From positions 1 to 64,000 of the forward strand of contig NZ_JADQBF010000024.1 in assembly GCF_016278775.1 (NCBI RefSeq): 64,000 nt of DNA, given 5' to 3'. Each line of letters starts with the position of its first letter. The first letter of the stretch is position 1. Below, piece after piece: positions 29,098-38,747 of the stretch. The translations under genes were made by a program, and so were the position numbers. The notes beneath the pieces were generated by a model. The model did not search any database. It was not told where the DNA came from and saw only the letters and a program-made list of their open reading frames with translations. The stretch is from Demequina sp. GTDB taxonomy: Bacteria; Actinomycetota; Actinomycetes; Actinomycetales; Demequinaceae.

Positions 29098-29174
29098 TGC
29101 AACGGCAGTCAACTGGAGCACCCTTCACCGGGCGCCCGATCACCTGCGATCGCCCTGGCGAAGGCATCGGGCCC

Positions 29175-29180
29175 TAGAGT
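29175..29180 (+). promoter_or_regulatory. -10 box of the GNAT gene
   Basis: TAGAGT ends 6 nt before the ATG at 29187, again a leaderless arrangement without a ribosome binding site. Confidence 0.5.
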
Positions 29181-29186
29181 CTGGGC

Positions 29187-29780
29187 ATGGAATTCGCACA
29201 CATCCCGCTTCTCGAGAACTCTGTGGTGCGCCTGGAGCCTCTCACCCAGCGGCACCACGACGATCTGTGCGCGGCCGTCTCCGTCGACGCCCTCTGGAAG
29301 ACCTGGTACGCCTCTGTACCTTCGCCAGAACAGATGGCGGCCGAGATCGACAGGCGACTCGCGTTGCACCGCGAGGAGGCGATGGCGCCATGGGCAATCG
29401 TGCCGCAGGCCTCTGGGCGCGCCGCTGGAATGACGACGTTCATGGGCCTCGACCCGGCGAACCGCCGGCTCGAGATTGGTAGCACCTGGTTGGGCGTGCA
29501 GGCACAGAGAACAGGCATTAACGCCGCGGCCAAATTGCTGCTCCTCTCGCGCGCCTTCGAGGACTTGGACTGCGTCGCAGTGGAACTGCGCACTCATTGG
29601 CACAATCACGCGTCGCGCGCCGCCATCGCGCGGCTGGGCGCCAAGCAGGACGGGGTCCTCAGGAACCACATGGTGTGGCGAGACGGCACGCTTCGCGACA
29701 CCGTCGTCTTCTCCATCCTGCACACCGAATGGCCCTCGGTGCGGCGCGACCTGATGGCACGCGTGGGACCCGTCGAATAG
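29187..29780 (+). CDS. GNAT family N-acetyltransferase (RimJ/RimL-like)
   Basis: Acetyl-CoA-dependent transferase of 197 residues with the RimJ/RimL layout: LENSVVRLEPLTQRHHDDL at the N-terminus, MTTFMGLDPANRRLEIGSTWLG in the core strand region, an AQRTGINAAAKLLLLSRAFEDL acetyl-CoA loop helix, VELRTHWHNHASRAAIARLGAKQDGVLRNHMV, and VFSILHTEWPSVRRDLMARV near the end. The N-H-x-x-S-R-x-A-I-x-R-L-G-A segment is the family signature. The substrate could be a protein N-terminus or a small molecule. It is transcribed away from the PadR gene across a region containing the palindrome; whether PadR controls it is an inference. Confidence 0.87.
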   Translation: MEFAHIPLLENSVVRLEPLTQRHHDDLCAAVSVDALWKTWYASVPSPEQMAAEIDRRLALHREEAMAPWAIVPQASGRAAGMTTFMGLDPANRRLEIGSTWLGVQAQRTGINAAAKLLLLSRAFEDLDCVAVELRTHWHNHASRAAIARLGAKQDGVLRNHMVWRDGTLRDTVVFSILHTEWPSVRRDLMARVGPVE

Positions 29781-29859
29781 TCGCGCGCGTCGTCCCAGGC
29801 ACATGGGCGAACCCCAATCAGCGGGCCCAAGGTGTGAACTCACGTGCCTCCAGAGCGGC

Positions 29860-29865
29860 TAAGTT
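29860..29865 (+). promoter_or_regulatory. -10 box of glgP
   Basis: TAAGTT ends 7 nt before the GTG at 29873. It supports that GTG as the true start although the frame is open for 276 bases upstream. Confidence 0.55.
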
Positions 29866-29872
29866 CTTGCGT

Positions 29873-32347
29873 GTGAACAACACCCCTCCCCCTGTCTCCG
29901 CCCGCCTCCACACCGTCGAGAGCTTCTCCCGCGAGTTCTTGCGGGAACTCAATTTTGGTCAAGGAGTTGACCTCGACCGCGCCTCCGTCAACGACAAGTA
30001 CCTGGCGCTGTCCCGCACGGTCCGCCACTACCTGACGACGCAGTGGCTCGAGACCTTGCGCAATCAGTACAGGGACCAAGCCAAGGTGGTCGCCTACCTC
30101 TCGGCCGAGTACCTTCTAGGCCCCCAACTCGAGAACAGCATGCTGGCGGCCGACCTCGAGGACATCGCGTCCAAGGCGCTCGCCGATCTGGGAGTCAGCC
30201 TCGACGAACTGAGGGGCATGGAGATCGAGCCGGGCCTTGGCAACGGCGGACTGGGACGCCTCGCAGCGTGCTTCATCGACTCGCTCGCCACTTTGGACGT
30301 TCCCTCGATCGGCTACGGCATTCGCTACGAGTACGGAATCTTCCGCCAGACCTTCGAGGGAGGTCGCCAAGTGGAGCGCGCCGATCACTGGCTGCGCCTG
30401 GGGTCGCCCTGGGAACTGCCTCACCCAGAAAACGCGGTCGAGGTGAACTTTGGAGGCACCACCGGGCCCGCGGCAGCTGGCCCTGACGGCGCTCGCACCT
30501 GGACGCCCGACTGGACCGTCACGGCCGTCCCGTACAACTACATGGTGCCCGGCTACCGCAACGGGCGCGTCAACACGTTGCGGCTGTGGAGCGCACGCGC
30601 CACCCGCGAGTTCGATCTCCAGACGTTCAACTCCGGAGATTACGTTGCGGCGGTGCGCGCTCGCACCTTCGCGGAGAACATCTCCAAGGTGCTCTACCCG
30701 GAGGACTCGACCCCGCAAGGCAAGGAGTTGCGACTCCAGCAGCAGTACTTCTTTGTGGCCGCTTCGCTTCGGGACTTCCTCGAGAACGTGCTGCCAGCAG
30801 ACTTCGACCTGAAGCGCCTGCCCGACCGCATCACGTGGCAACTCAACGACACCCACCCAGTGATCGCGGTGCCAGAGATGATGCGCCTGCTTGTCGACGA
30901 GCGCGGCTGGGAATGGGCCGACGCGTGGGCCGTGTGCCAGAAGATCTTCGCCTACACGTGCCACACCCTGCTGCCGGAGGCTCTCGAGGTCTGGCCGGTC
31001 GACTTGTTGGGCAAGCTACTCCCCCGCCACCTGGAGATCATCTACCGCATCAACGACGAGTTCCTCGAGGATGTCGAAGATCGCTTCCCCGGCGACGCCC
31101 TGCGCATGCACCGCATGTCCATCATCGCCGAGCAGCCGGTGCGGGCCGTGCGTATGGCCCACCTCGCGACCGTGGCTGGCCTCAAGGTCAACGGCGTGGC
31201 CGAACTCCACTCGGAGTTGCTCGCCGAGAAGGTGCTCTACGACTTTGCTCAGATGTGGCCGGAGAAGTTCACGAACGTCACCAATGGCGTGACGCCGCGA
31301 CGCTTCATTCGCCTATCCAACCCACGCCTGTCAACCCTCATCACCGAGGCCATCGGCGACGGCTGGATCACGGACTTGGAACGCCTGCGCGAATTGGAGC
31401 CGCTGGCCGACGATGCGGAGTTCAGACTGCGCTTCCGCGAAGTCAAGGCGGCCAACAAGAGGCACTTTGCAGACGTCCTCGCTGCCAGGGACGGCATTGA
31501 GATCGCGGGCGACGCCATGGTCGACGCGATGGTCAAGCGCCTCCACGAGTACAAGCGCCAGAGCCTCAAGCTGCTGCACATTGTGTCGCTGTACGAGGGG
31601 ATTCAGTCGGGCCGCATTCCGCTCGATTCCGTCACGCCGCGCACCTTCGTGTTTGGCGCGAAGGCAGCGCCCGGCTACGTGCGAGCCAAGGAGACCATCG
31701 AGCTCATCAACGCCGTGGGGCGCACCATCAACGCCGACGCCTCGTTGAAGGGCCGCCTCAAAGTCGCCTTCCCCGCAAACTACAACGTCACCTTGGCCGA
31801 GAGGCTTATCCCGGCGTCCGACCTGTCTGAGCAGATCTCGCTCGCTGGCAAGGAGGCCTCCGGCACCGGCAACATGAAGTTCGCGCTCAACGGCGCGCTC
31901 ACGGTCGGGACGGACGACGGCGCCAACGTCGAGATTCGGCAACTCGTGGGAGACGAGAACTTCTTCCTCTTCGGCATGAGCGAGCCGGAGGCGGCAGCGC
32001 TCCAGTCGAGCGGCTACAACCCAGGTAGCTACTACGAGTCCGACCCCGACCTCAAGGCAGCCCTTGACCTGATTGCCTCTGGCGCGTTCACCGAGGGTCA
32101 TCGCGGGGGCGCGGTGGCTTCGATGTTCGCCTCCCTCACGGAACGCGACCGCTTCATGGCCCTCGCCGACTTCCGCGCGTACATGGACGCGCAGTCCCGC
32201 GTCGAGTCTGCGTACCTCGACCACGAGGCGTGGAGCCGCTCTGCGGTGCTGAACGTGGCCAGATCGGGCTTCTTCAGTTCCGACAGGTCCATCCGGGACT
32301 ACCTCGACCGCATTTGGGGTGCGCGGCCGATCCGCCAGAGCTCTTGA
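29873..32347 (+). CDS. glgP: Glycogen/maltodextrin phosphorylase
   Basis: Releases glucose 1-phosphate from alpha-1,4-glucan using a pyridoxal phosphate cofactor. It has 824 residues from the GTG at 29873, the usual GlgP length. Landmarks: EIEPGLGNGGLGRLAACFID, PYNYMVPGYRNGRVNTLRLW, TWQLNDTHPVIAVPEMMRLL, FTNVTNGVTPRRFI, VKRLHEYKRQSLKLLHI and EASGTGNMKFALNGALTVG, where the Lys of NMKF forms the cofactor Schiff base. The frame runs further upstream through the GNAT gene, but this is chance openness; homology begins after residue 10. It supplies glucose 1-phosphate, while ppgK and treS-mak deal with other products of storage-glucan turnover. Confidence 0.95.
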   Translation: MNNTPPPVSARLHTVESFSREFLRELNFGQGVDLDRASVNDKYLALSRTVRHYLTTQWLETLRNQYRDQAKVVAYLSAEYLLGPQLENSMLAADLEDIASKALADLGVSLDELRGMEIEPGLGNGGLGRLAACFIDSLATLDVPSIGYGIRYEYGIFRQTFEGGRQVERADHWLRLGSPWELPHPENAVEVNFGGTTGPAAAGPDGARTWTPDWTVTAVPYNYMVPGYRNGRVNTLRLWSARATREFDLQTFNSGDYVAAVRARTFAENISKVLYPEDSTPQGKELRLQQQYFFVAASLRDFLENVLPADFDLKRLPDRITWQLNDTHPVIAVPEMMRLLVDERGWEWADAWAVCQKIFAYTCHTLLPEALEVWPVDLLGKLLPRHLEIIYRINDEFLEDVEDRFPGDALRMHRMSIIAEQPVRAVRMAHLATVAGLKVNGVAELHSELLAEKVLYDFAQMWPEKFTNVTNGVTPRRFIRLSNPRLSTLITEAIGDGWITDLERLRELEPLADDAEFRLRFREVKAANKRHFADVLAARDGIEIAGDAMVDAMVKRLHEYKRQSLKLLHIVSLYEGIQSGRIPLDSVTPRTFVFGAKAAPGYVRAKETIELINAVGRTINADASLKGRLKVAFPANYNVTLAERLIPASDLSEQISLAGKEASGTGNMKFALNGALTVGTDDGANVEIRQLVGDENFFLFGMSEPEAAALQSSGYNPGSYYESDPDLKAALDLIASGAFTEGHRGGAVASMFASLTERDRFMALADFRAYMDAQSRVESAYLDHEAWSRSAVLNVARSGFFSSDRSIRDYLDRIWGARPIRQSS

Positions 32348-32381
32348 GTCCGCACGGTACGGTCACTGCGCGGTCCGGGGT

Positions 32382-32387
32382 GATACT
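32382..32387 (+). promoter_or_regulatory. -10 box of the DUF2236 gene
   Basis: GATACT ends 6 nt before the ATG at 32394. It differs from TANNNT at the first base only. Confidence 0.45.
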
Positions 32388-32393
32388 GGACAG

Positions 32394-33263
32394 ATGACTA
32401 CCAACCCCATTACTCGCACACGTGCGCGGGTTGGCGAGGCGCTGTTCGCCAGGGTTGCTGGCAAGGACGGCCACGCCGCGCGCGAGCGCGTGCACGGCAC
32501 CCCTGGACCACGCTGGTTTCCTCAAGGCAGCGCCATCCGGCGAGTGCACGGCGACGCCTCCATGTGGGTCGGCGGCTTGCGCGCGTTGTTGCTGCAGTCG
32601 CTTCACCCGTTGGCCATGGCTGGCGTCGCGGGCCACTCGGGCTATCGGGGTGACCCCTGGGGCCGCCTCGAGCGCACCTCGACCTTTCTGGCCACGACGA
32701 CGTTCGGCGCGGCGGACGACGCGCAGGCCATGGTCGACCGCATCCGTGCGGTCCACGACAGGGTGCGAGGGAAGGCGCCAGATGGTCGCCCCTACAACGC
32801 GAGCGACCCTCACCTGCTCTTGTGGGTCCATGTGGCGGAGGCGGACTCCTTTCTCACCGCTCACCAGCGCTACGGTGCGGAGCCTCTGAGCGCGCAGCGG
32901 GCGGATGAGTACGTGGCCCAAACGGCGCGCGTCGCCGTCGCGCTCGGTGCCACGGGCGTGCCCACCACCGTCGCTGACCTCGCTGAGTGCCTCGAGTCGT
33001 ATCGGCCGGAGCTTGTCGCCACTCCGGCCGCGCTGGACACCGCGAAGTTTCTGCTTCACGAGCCGCCGTTGCCCGCGGCCGCGAAGGTGCCCTTTTCGCT
33101 CATGGCGGCAGGGGCCGTCGCGCTCCTGCCCGAGTGGGCTCGCGAGCAACTGGAACTCGGAGGCGGCGCCAACCGCACCATCGGCCCTATTGGTGCCGCG
33201 CTGGCGACAAGAGCCATCCGCTGGGGGCTGAGCGCCTCTCTGCCCGACTACCCCACGCTGTGA
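32394..33263 (+). CDS. DUF2236 (MpaB-type) oxygenase-like protein
   Basis: Protein of 289 residues matching the DUF2236 / MpaB-Lcp family: WFPQGSAIRRVHGDASMWVGGLRALLLQSLHPLAMAGVAGHSGYRGDPWGR at 45-100 (quoted in sections: RVHGDASMWVGG, LLLQSLHPLAMAGV), DPHLLLWVHVAEADSFLTAHQ with conserved His, and PPLPAAAKVPFSLMAAGAV. In characterised members (latex-clearing protein and the fungal MpaB) related histidines bind haem or iron. Here the enzymatic activity and substrate are unknown. It has no signal peptide. It lies 46 bp after glgP with its own promoter box and converges with the LCP gene. Confidence 0.82.
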   Translation: MTTNPITRTRARVGEALFARVAGKDGHAARERVHGTPGPRWFPQGSAIRRVHGDASMWVGGLRALLLQSLHPLAMAGVAGHSGYRGDPWGRLERTSTFLATTTFGAADDAQAMVDRIRAVHDRVRGKAPDGRPYNASDPHLLLWVHVAEADSFLTAHQRYGAEPLSAQRADEYVAQTARVAVALGATGVPTTVADLAECLESYRPELVATPAALDTAKFLLHEPPLPAAAKVPFSLMAAGAVALLPEWAREQLELGGGANRTIGPIGAALATRAIRWGLSASLPDYPTL

Positions 33264-33294
33264 TCCGCGAAGGCCTCGCCACCTGACGTCTGCG

Positions 33295-34551
33295 CTAGGA
33301 GATCCCGCCGACCTGTGTACCAGGGGCGTATCCGCCGTCCGCGATGGTGCGCCAGAACTCGCCGATGGTGTCGGGGTCGAGCAGCACGGTGGATCCCACG
33401 CCTTCTACCCGGTGGTTGATGCTCGCGATCGGGGGGGTTCCGGTCACGGCGTCCGGTCCGCGCGCGTCATTCACCACCATGGCCATTCTCACCAGATCGA
33501 ACGCCCCCGTGCCGTCGTTCACGCGGAAGGAGTCGAGCCCTGCTGACGCAACGGGAACCAGCTTGGTGGGGTTGAGCAGCGTGGACGGCGACATCACGCC
33601 GTCGGCCACGGCCGACACGACCTGCTGCTGACGAGCCGTGCGACCGATATCGCCGAGTGGGTCCGCGTAGCGCATGCGGGAGAAGGCGAGGGCGGTAGAG
33701 CCGTTCGCCTGATGACAGCCGGCCTCCCACACGAGCGTGCTGTACGGATCGTTGACGTCTGCGTCGTAACACAACTCGACTCCGCCCACCGCGTCGACCA
33801 TGCCGGTGACGCCGAGGAAGCCGACCTCGACGTAGCGATCGATCGTGAGGCCGGACAGGTTCTCCACCGTCTGCACCAGGAGTTGCGGGCCACCATAGGC
33901 GAAGGCCGCATTGATCTTGTTGCCGCCGTAGCCGGGAATCTCCACATACGAGTCGCGCGGGATGCTGATGAGCGCTGTCGGCCCGCTCTCGGGCTGGTGG
34001 ATCAGCATGATCGTGTCTGTACGTGCCCCCACCGTGCCGTCGTCCCCCCACCCCTCGCGGGAGTCGGAACCCACGATGAGGTACGTCTGTCCTGGCGTGC
34101 CAGGGACACCGCTGAGCGCGTCGACGTGGGTGATCCTTCCCTCGACCCACCACCAGAACGCAGCCAGTACGAGGATCACCACAGATAGCAGGGCCAGCAG
34201 TGCGTTGCGGATGCGGTGGCGCTTGCGCGGCGCCTGGCGACGCACCTGCTGGGTGCGCCCAGCGCCGCCTGCACCGCCGCGGGTGCCACCGGTCCCGCGT
34301 GTACCCACGTTCGCGCCGCCGTTTCCACCTTCGCGGCGCGGCTGTGGACCGGAGCGCGGGCTCCCAGGTTGGGTGCGCTGAGGGCGCTCAGAGGCGGGAC
34401 CCTGACGCTCCCGCATCGGGGCGCGGCGCGGAGCGGCAGCTGGCGCCGCGGGTCGTTCGCGCGGCGGAATCGATGGCGGCATCGGACGTTGCTGCCCAGA
34501 CGGCCGGCGCGGCTCTTGGGGGCGGCCACCGCCGCCGGGATTGCTCACCAT
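33295..34551 (-). CDS. LCP (LytR-CpsA-Psr) family cell wall polymer ligase
   Basis: Attaches secondary polymers such as arabinogalactan or teichoic acid-like glycans to peptidoglycan outside the membrane. It has 418 residues. The first 115 or so are cytoplasmic, rich in Pro, Arg and Gly. One helix follows (about 122-142, IRNALLALLSVVILVLAAFWWW), then the LCP domain with LIVGSDSREGW, GARTDTIMLIHQP, LISIPRDSYVEIPGYGGNKINAAFAYGG and FSRMRYADPLGDIGRTARQQQVV, which hold the conserved Asp and Arg residues. A TAACCT box (34555-34560) is 3 nt from the ATG and 6 nt from a GTG at 34548, so GTG may be the real leaderless start. It diverges from the FNT gene. Confidence 0.92.
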   Translation of the reverse strand: MVSNPGGGGRPQEPRRPSGQQRPMPPSIPPRERPAAPAAAPRRAPMRERQGPASERPQRTQPGSPRSGPQPRREGGNGGANVGTRGTGGTRGGAGGAGRTQQVRRQAPRKRHRIRNALLALLSVVILVLAAFWWWVEGRITHVDALSGVPGTPGQTYLIVGSDSREGWGDDGTVGARTDTIMLIHQPESGPTALISIPRDSYVEIPGYGGNKINAAFAYGGPQLLVQTVENLSGLTIDRYVEVGFLGVTGMVDAVGGVELCYDADVNDPYSTLVWEAGCHQANGSTALAFSRMRYADPLGDIGRTARQQQVVSAVADGVMSPSTLLNPTKLVPVASAGLDSFRVNDGTGAFDLVRMAMVVNDARGPDAVTGTPPIASINHRVEGVGSTVLLDPDTIGEFWRTIADGGYAPGTQVGGIS

Positions 34552-34632
34552 GCGAGGTTATCCCCCACAAGCCCAGGGGTGACGCCAGCACGCCGACGCG
34601 GAGGAATCGAGACGGGCGTGCGCGCACGTGAG

Positions 34633-34638
34633 TACCGT
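34633..34638 (+). promoter_or_regulatory. -10 box of the FNT gene
   Basis: TACCGT ends 6 nt before the ATG at 34645, with no ribosome binding site. Confidence 0.45.
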
Positions 34639-34644
34639 GGTGTC

Positions 34645-35526
34645 ATGACCGATCAGAACGCGTTGTTCCCTGGCAAGCACTTCATCTCGACAGTGATCGA
34701 CGCTCTTGACACCAAGTCCACCATGAGCGGCGGACTGGCGCGTGTGTACCTCATGAGGGCTGGCATGGCCGGAGTCATCATCGGCGTCATGTACCTCACC
34801 TATTACGCGGTGCTGAGCGCGTTCAGCGAGGCGGGGGGCGACGCCTGGTCCGGCATCGGCCGCATGGTTGGCGGGCTTGTCTTCGGTGTGGCATTGGTGT
34901 TCATCCACTACAGCCGTTCCGAACTCCTCACTTCCAACATGATGATCGTGTCGATCGGCGGCTACTACCGTCGCACCACGCCGTGGCGAGCACTGCGCAT
35001 TCTGGTGCTGTGCTACGCCGGCAACATCATCGGCGGCCTGGCCGTCGCGCTCCTGGTGTTCGGATCCACGCTCGGTGACGGCTCCGTCGGGGCACAAATG
35101 GAGGCGGGGGTCGACCACAAGTTGGAGTACGTTGCGGGCGGCGTGGCCGGGTGGTCCGACCTGTTCGTGCGCGCGGTCTTCTGCAACTTCATGATCAACC
35201 TGGCGATCCTGCTGGTCTACAACGGCCGCATCAACGACGACGTCACCAAGTCCTTCGTGATGATCATGAGCGTGTTCGTCTTCGCGTTCGTGGGCTTCGA
35301 GCACTCGGTCGCGAACTCGGTGCTGTTCGGCATCGTCGGATTTCAGGGCGGCATCGACCTCGGCGCCGCGCTCGCGCAGATCGGCATCGTGTTGCTGGGC
35401 AACTTCGTGGGCGGCGGCGTACTGATTGGCCTGTACTACGCGTACGCCAACGACGACCGCAAGTACCAGCGGCGCCTCACAGAACGCGAGCGTACGGCCG
35501 GTGGCGCTACGGAGGACACTCCGTAG
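34645..35526 (+). CDS. Formate/nitrite transporter (FNT) family channel
   Basis: Six-helix anion channel for formate, nitrite, hydrosulfide or lactate-type monoanions. It has 293 residues. Helices fall at about 36-58, 70-90, 112-135, 167-187, 195-215 and 235-258. Family motifs: SRSELLTSNMMIV (first half-repeat) and VRAVFCNFMINLAILL with GFEHSVANSVLFGI (second half-repeat), the loop and central helix that shape the pore. The C-terminus is Arg/Glu-rich and cytoplasmic. The frame is open further upstream, but the ATG 6 nt after a TACCGT box is the sensible start. No formate or nitrite metabolism gene is beside it, so the substrate cannot be set. It converges with pntB, 12 bp apart. Confidence 0.9.
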   Translation: MTDQNALFPGKHFISTVIDALDTKSTMSGGLARVYLMRAGMAGVIIGVMYLTYYAVLSAFSEAGGDAWSGIGRMVGGLVFGVALVFIHYSRSELLTSNMMIVSIGGYYRRTTPWRALRILVLCYAGNIIGGLAVALLVFGSTLGDGSVGAQMEAGVDHKLEYVAGGVAGWSDLFVRAVFCNFMINLAILLVYNGRINDDVTKSFVMIMSVFVFAFVGFEHSVANSVLFGIVGFQGGIDLGAALAQIGIVLLGNFVGGGVLIGLYYAYANDDRKYQRRLTERERTAGGATEDTP

Positions 35527-35538
35527 CCGCCGACGTGG

Positions 35539-36984
35539 TCAGACCTTCTGACCCACCGGCAGCGCCGCCACGATCGCCTCAACCTGAGTCTTGGCGTCTC
35601 CAAACAGCATGTCCGTGTTCTCCTTGAAGAACAGCGGGTTCTGCACGCCTGCGTAGCCTGTGGCCATGGACCGTTTGAAGACGATCACCTGACGTGCGTT
35701 CCACACCTCAAGCACCGGCATTCCCGCGATGGGCGACGTCGGGTCGTCATTGGCCGCAGGGTTCACAGTGTCGTTCGCACCGATCACGAGCACCACGTCT
35801 GTGCCAGCAAAGTCGTCGTTGATCTCGTCCATTTCCAGGACGATGTCGTAAGGCACCTTCGCCTCGGCCAGCAGCACGTTCATGTGGCCAGGGAGGCGAC
35901 CAGCGACCGGGTGGACGCCAAACCGCACGGTGATGCCGCGCGCCCTCAGGCGTTGGGTGAGTTCCGCCACGGGGTACTGGGCCTTCGCGACGGCCATGCC
36001 GTAGCCAGGGGTGATGATGACCGACTTGGCGGTGGCGAGTGCCTCGGCCGCGCCGTCGACGGTGATCTCGGTGTACTCGCCTTCCGGCCCATCCGCCCCT
36101 GGTGCCGGGGCGGTGCCGTCGGAGCCGAAGCCTCCCAGGATCACCGAGATGAACGAACGGTTCATGGCGCGGCACATGATGTAGCTGAGGATGGCACCGG
36201 AGGACCCGACGAGTGCACCCGTGATCAGCAGCAGGTTGTTGCCGAGCAGGAAGCCAGCGGCTGCGGCCGCCCAGCCGGAGTAGCTGTTGAGCATCGACAC
36301 CACAACCGGCATGTCGCCGCCGCCGATCGCGGCCACCATGTGCCAGCCGAGGGCGAAGCCGATGACGGTCATCGCGACAACCAACACGACGCCGAGAGTC
36401 TGGTTCTCCTCGCCGACAGCCACCAGCCAGAACATCAGGGCCAGGAACACGACGAACGCGCCGATGTTGAGGGCATTGCGGCCGGGAAGCACCAACGGCG
36501 CAGAACTCATCTTGGCCGAGAGCTTGAGGTACGCGACCACCGAACCGGTGAACGTGTAGGCGCCGATCAGCACGCCCAACGCCACCTCGACGAGGTGCAC
36601 CGCGCCTCCCCCGTGGTCGGCGATGTAGGAGTTGATGCCCACCAGCACGGCTGCGAGACCCACAAAGGAGTGGAAGGCCGCGATGAGTTCCGGCATCTGC
36701 GTCATTTCGACGCGGCGCGCGATGGGCGTGCCCACGGCAGCTCCGATCGCCAACACGGCAACGATGAGCACGGCAGTGAGCCACACGGGCTGGCGGTCGT
36801 CAGGGAACTCGGCTGACTGGTAGATCGAGTATCCGACGGTGGCCAGCAGGGCGAGTCCCATTCCGATGATGCCGACGATGTTGCCGCCGCGCGCAGTGGT
36901 CTGCTTTGACAGTCCGGCGAGCGACAGGATGAACATGATGCCTGCCACGATGTACAGGCCTTGAATCAGTCCGATGATCGTCAC
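35539..36984 (-). CDS. pntB: NAD(P) transhydrogenase subunit beta
   Basis: Membrane subunit of the proton-translocating transhydrogenase that makes NADPH from NADH. It has 481 residues: about nine membrane helices (residues 1-270), including [24 protein letters not shown] and [37 protein letters not shown], then the soluble NADP(H)-binding domain with [51 protein letters not shown] and [20 protein letters not shown]. The GTG start lies 5 bp after the pntA stop and has GGAAGGAGG inside the pntA 3' end, so the genes form one operon. Confidence 0.95.
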   Translation of the reverse strand: MTIIGLIQGLYIVAGIMFILSLAGLSKQTTARGGNIVGIIGMGLALLATVGYSIYQSAEFPDDRQPVWLTAVLIVAVLAIGAAVGTPIARRVEMTQMPELIAAFHSFVGLAAVLVGINSYIADHGGGAVHLVEVALGVLIGAYTFTGSVVAYLKLSAKMSSAPLVLPGRNALNIGAFVVFLALMFWLVAVGEENQTLGVVLVVAMTVIGFALGWHMVAAIGGGDMPVVVSMLNSYSGWAAAAAGFLLGNNLLLITGALVGSSGAILSYIMCRAMNRSFISVILGGFGSDGTAPAPGADGPEGEYTEITVDGAAEALATAKSVIITPGYGMAVAKAQYPVAELTQRLRARGITVRFGVHPVAGRLPGHMNVLLAEAKVPYDIVLEMDEINDDFAGTDVVLVIGANDTVNPAANDDPTSPIAGMPVLEVWNARQVIVFKRSMATGYAGVQNPLFFKENTDMLFGDAKTQVEAIVAALPVGQKV

Positions 36985-36989
36985 GGTGA

Positions 36990-38606
36990 TCAGGCCTCCT
37001 TCCGGAACATGCCGAGCATTCGGTAGGACACGAGGAAGCCTCCGAAGATGTTGATGGACGCGATGGCCGCGGCCACGAATGACATCACCAGGACGGCGAT
37101 GTTCGTGGAGCCGAGTTGCAGAAGGGCACCCACCAGGATGATCCCTGAGATCGCGTTGGTCTGGGCCATGAGGGGGGTGTGCAGCGAGTGCGACACTCCG
37201 GAGATCACGTAGAAGCCGACCACGACGGCCAACGCGAAGATCGTGAAGTAGGACACGAACGACAACGGCGAGAACGAGACGGCAAGCACCACGAGCACTG
37301 CGGCGACGGCAGACGTGACCATGCGTCGAGTGGCCTTCTTGGCCGCGGCCTGCGCGTCGAGGCGCGCCTTCTCGGCGGGGTCGATCGCGGGGGTCGTTGG
37401 TGCCGCAGGCGGTGCGTCGCTTCCCGCAGATACCTTCACAGGGGGCGGCGGCCAGAGCACCTCCCCCGCATGCGCGACGGTCATGCCGCGCACCACCTCG
37501 TCCTCGAGGTTGACCACCGCCTGGCCGTCCTTCTCTGGCGTCATGAGCTTCATGACGTTGACGATGTTGGTGCCGAACAATTGCGAGGTGTGCTGGGGCA
37601 TGCGGCTGGTGAGGTCGGTGTAGCCCACGATGATCACGCCGTTGTCTGTGACGATGCGTTCGCCAGGGACGGTCAGTTCGCAGTTGCCTCCGCCGACAGC
37701 GGCGAGGTCGACGATGACCGAACCCGGCTTCATGCCAGCGACCATCTCCGCCGAGATGGTGCGAACCGCCTTGCCGCGCACGAGCGCAGTGGTGATCACC
37801 ACGTCGGCTTTCGCGGTCTCCTCGGCGTACATCGCCGCCGTAAGCTCTTCCTGCTCCTTCGACAGCTCCTTCGCGTAGCCGTCGGCCGAGACCTCCTGTT
37901 GTGCGGCTTCCGCCTGCACAAAGGTCGCTCCCATTGATTCGATCTGCTCCCCTACCTCGGGGCGCACGTCAAATGCCCTCACCTCGGCGCCAAGGCTTGT
38001 CGCGGTGCCGAGCGCTGACAGTCCGGCAACGCCTGCGCCAATCACGAAGACCTGGGCAGGAGGCGTCTTGCCCGCAGCTGTCACCTGACCGGTGAACATG
38101 CCGCCGAAGTTCTCCGCGGCCTCGATGACGGCGCGGTAGCCCGCCACGTTCGACATGGTCGACAGCACGTCCATCGACTGTGCCCGCGAAATCCGCGGCA
38201 CGGCGTCGAGCGCCATGCCGGTGACTCCGCGCTTGGCGAGGTCGGCGATGTAGTCGGGGCTCGACGGCGCGCTCATCATTGAGATGAGCACGGCGCCCTT
38301 GCGCATCTTGGCCAACTGCGCGGTGCCGGGTGGGTTCACGGCTGTGACGACGTCGGCGCCCCAGGCGGCCTTCGCGTCTCCGATAGTGGCGCCAGCGTCG
38401 GCGTAGTCTTCGTCCGAGAAAGTGGCCTGTTGCCCTGCGCCGCTCTGGACAATTACTTCATAGCCGAGGGCGACCAGCTGGCCTACCGTCTTGGGGCTTG
38501 CGGCGACCAGCCGCTCGCCCTTCTTGGTTTCCGCAGGGACACCGAGGGTCATTGGGTGCGCGGTCTTGTCGGCCTCGAGAGGCTTCGCGCTCGCTACAGA
38601 CGTCAT
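36990..38606 (-). CDS. pntA: NAD(P) transhydrogenase subunit alpha (fused alpha1-alpha2)
   Basis: NAD(H)-binding and partly membrane subunit of transhydrogenase, 538 residues. The N-terminal AlaDH/PNT domain has [21 protein letters not shown] and [21 protein letters not shown]. The NAD site is [32 protein letters not shown] Pro/Ala linker (about 395-425) leads to four helices at the C-terminus (about 430-530), so alpha1 and alpha2 are fused as in E. coli rather than split as in Rhodospirillum. The ATG at 38606 has AAGAGGT a few bases upstream, and a TAGGGT box on the minus strand (38645-38650) is a candidate promoter. Confidence 0.95.
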   Translation of the reverse strand: MTSVASAKPLEADKTAHPMTLGVPAETKKGERLVAASPKTVGQLVALGYEVIVQSGAGQQATFSDEDYADAGATIGDAKAAWGADVVTAVNPPGTAQLAKMRKGAVLISMMSAPSSPDYIADLAKRGVTGMALDAVPRISRAQSMDVLSTMSNVAGYRAVIEAAENFGGMFTGQVTAAGKTPPAQVFVIGAGVAGLSALGTATSLGAEVRAFDVRPEVGEQIESMGATFVQAEAAQQEVSADGYAKELSKEQEELTAAMYAEETAKADVVITTALVRGKAVRTISAEMVAGMKPGSVIVDLAAVGGGNCELTVPGERIVTDNGVIIVGYTDLTSRMPQHTSQLFGTNIVNVMKLMTPEKDGQAVVNLEDEVVRGMTVAHAGEVLWPPPPVKVSAGSDAPPAAPTTPAIDPAEKARLDAQAAAKKATRRMVTSAVAAVLVVLAVSFSPLSFVSYFTIFALAVVVGFYVISGVSHSLHTPLMAQTNAISGIILVGALLQLGSTNIAVLVMSFVAAAIASINIFGGFLVSYRMLGMFRKEA

Positions 38607-38747
38607 GGGTACCTCTTTGCATTTGCGGAATTGTCTCCAGCGATACCCTAACGGGCATTATCGTGCCTCCACCCCGGACGTACGCCCCACATTGGTCCTG
38701 GGTCCAAGGGACTAAGACGGCCTTCGCGGGCACGCCTCTTCTGCGGC

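Noticed and set aside
29597-29872. Upstream extension of glgP through the GNAT gene
   Set aside because: Homology to GlgP begins only after 29873, and a TAAGTT box sits 7 nt before the GTG there.
35884-36816. Open frame of 310 codons opposite pntB
   Set aside because: Antisense shadow; the translation is His/Asp/Arg-rich with no domain.
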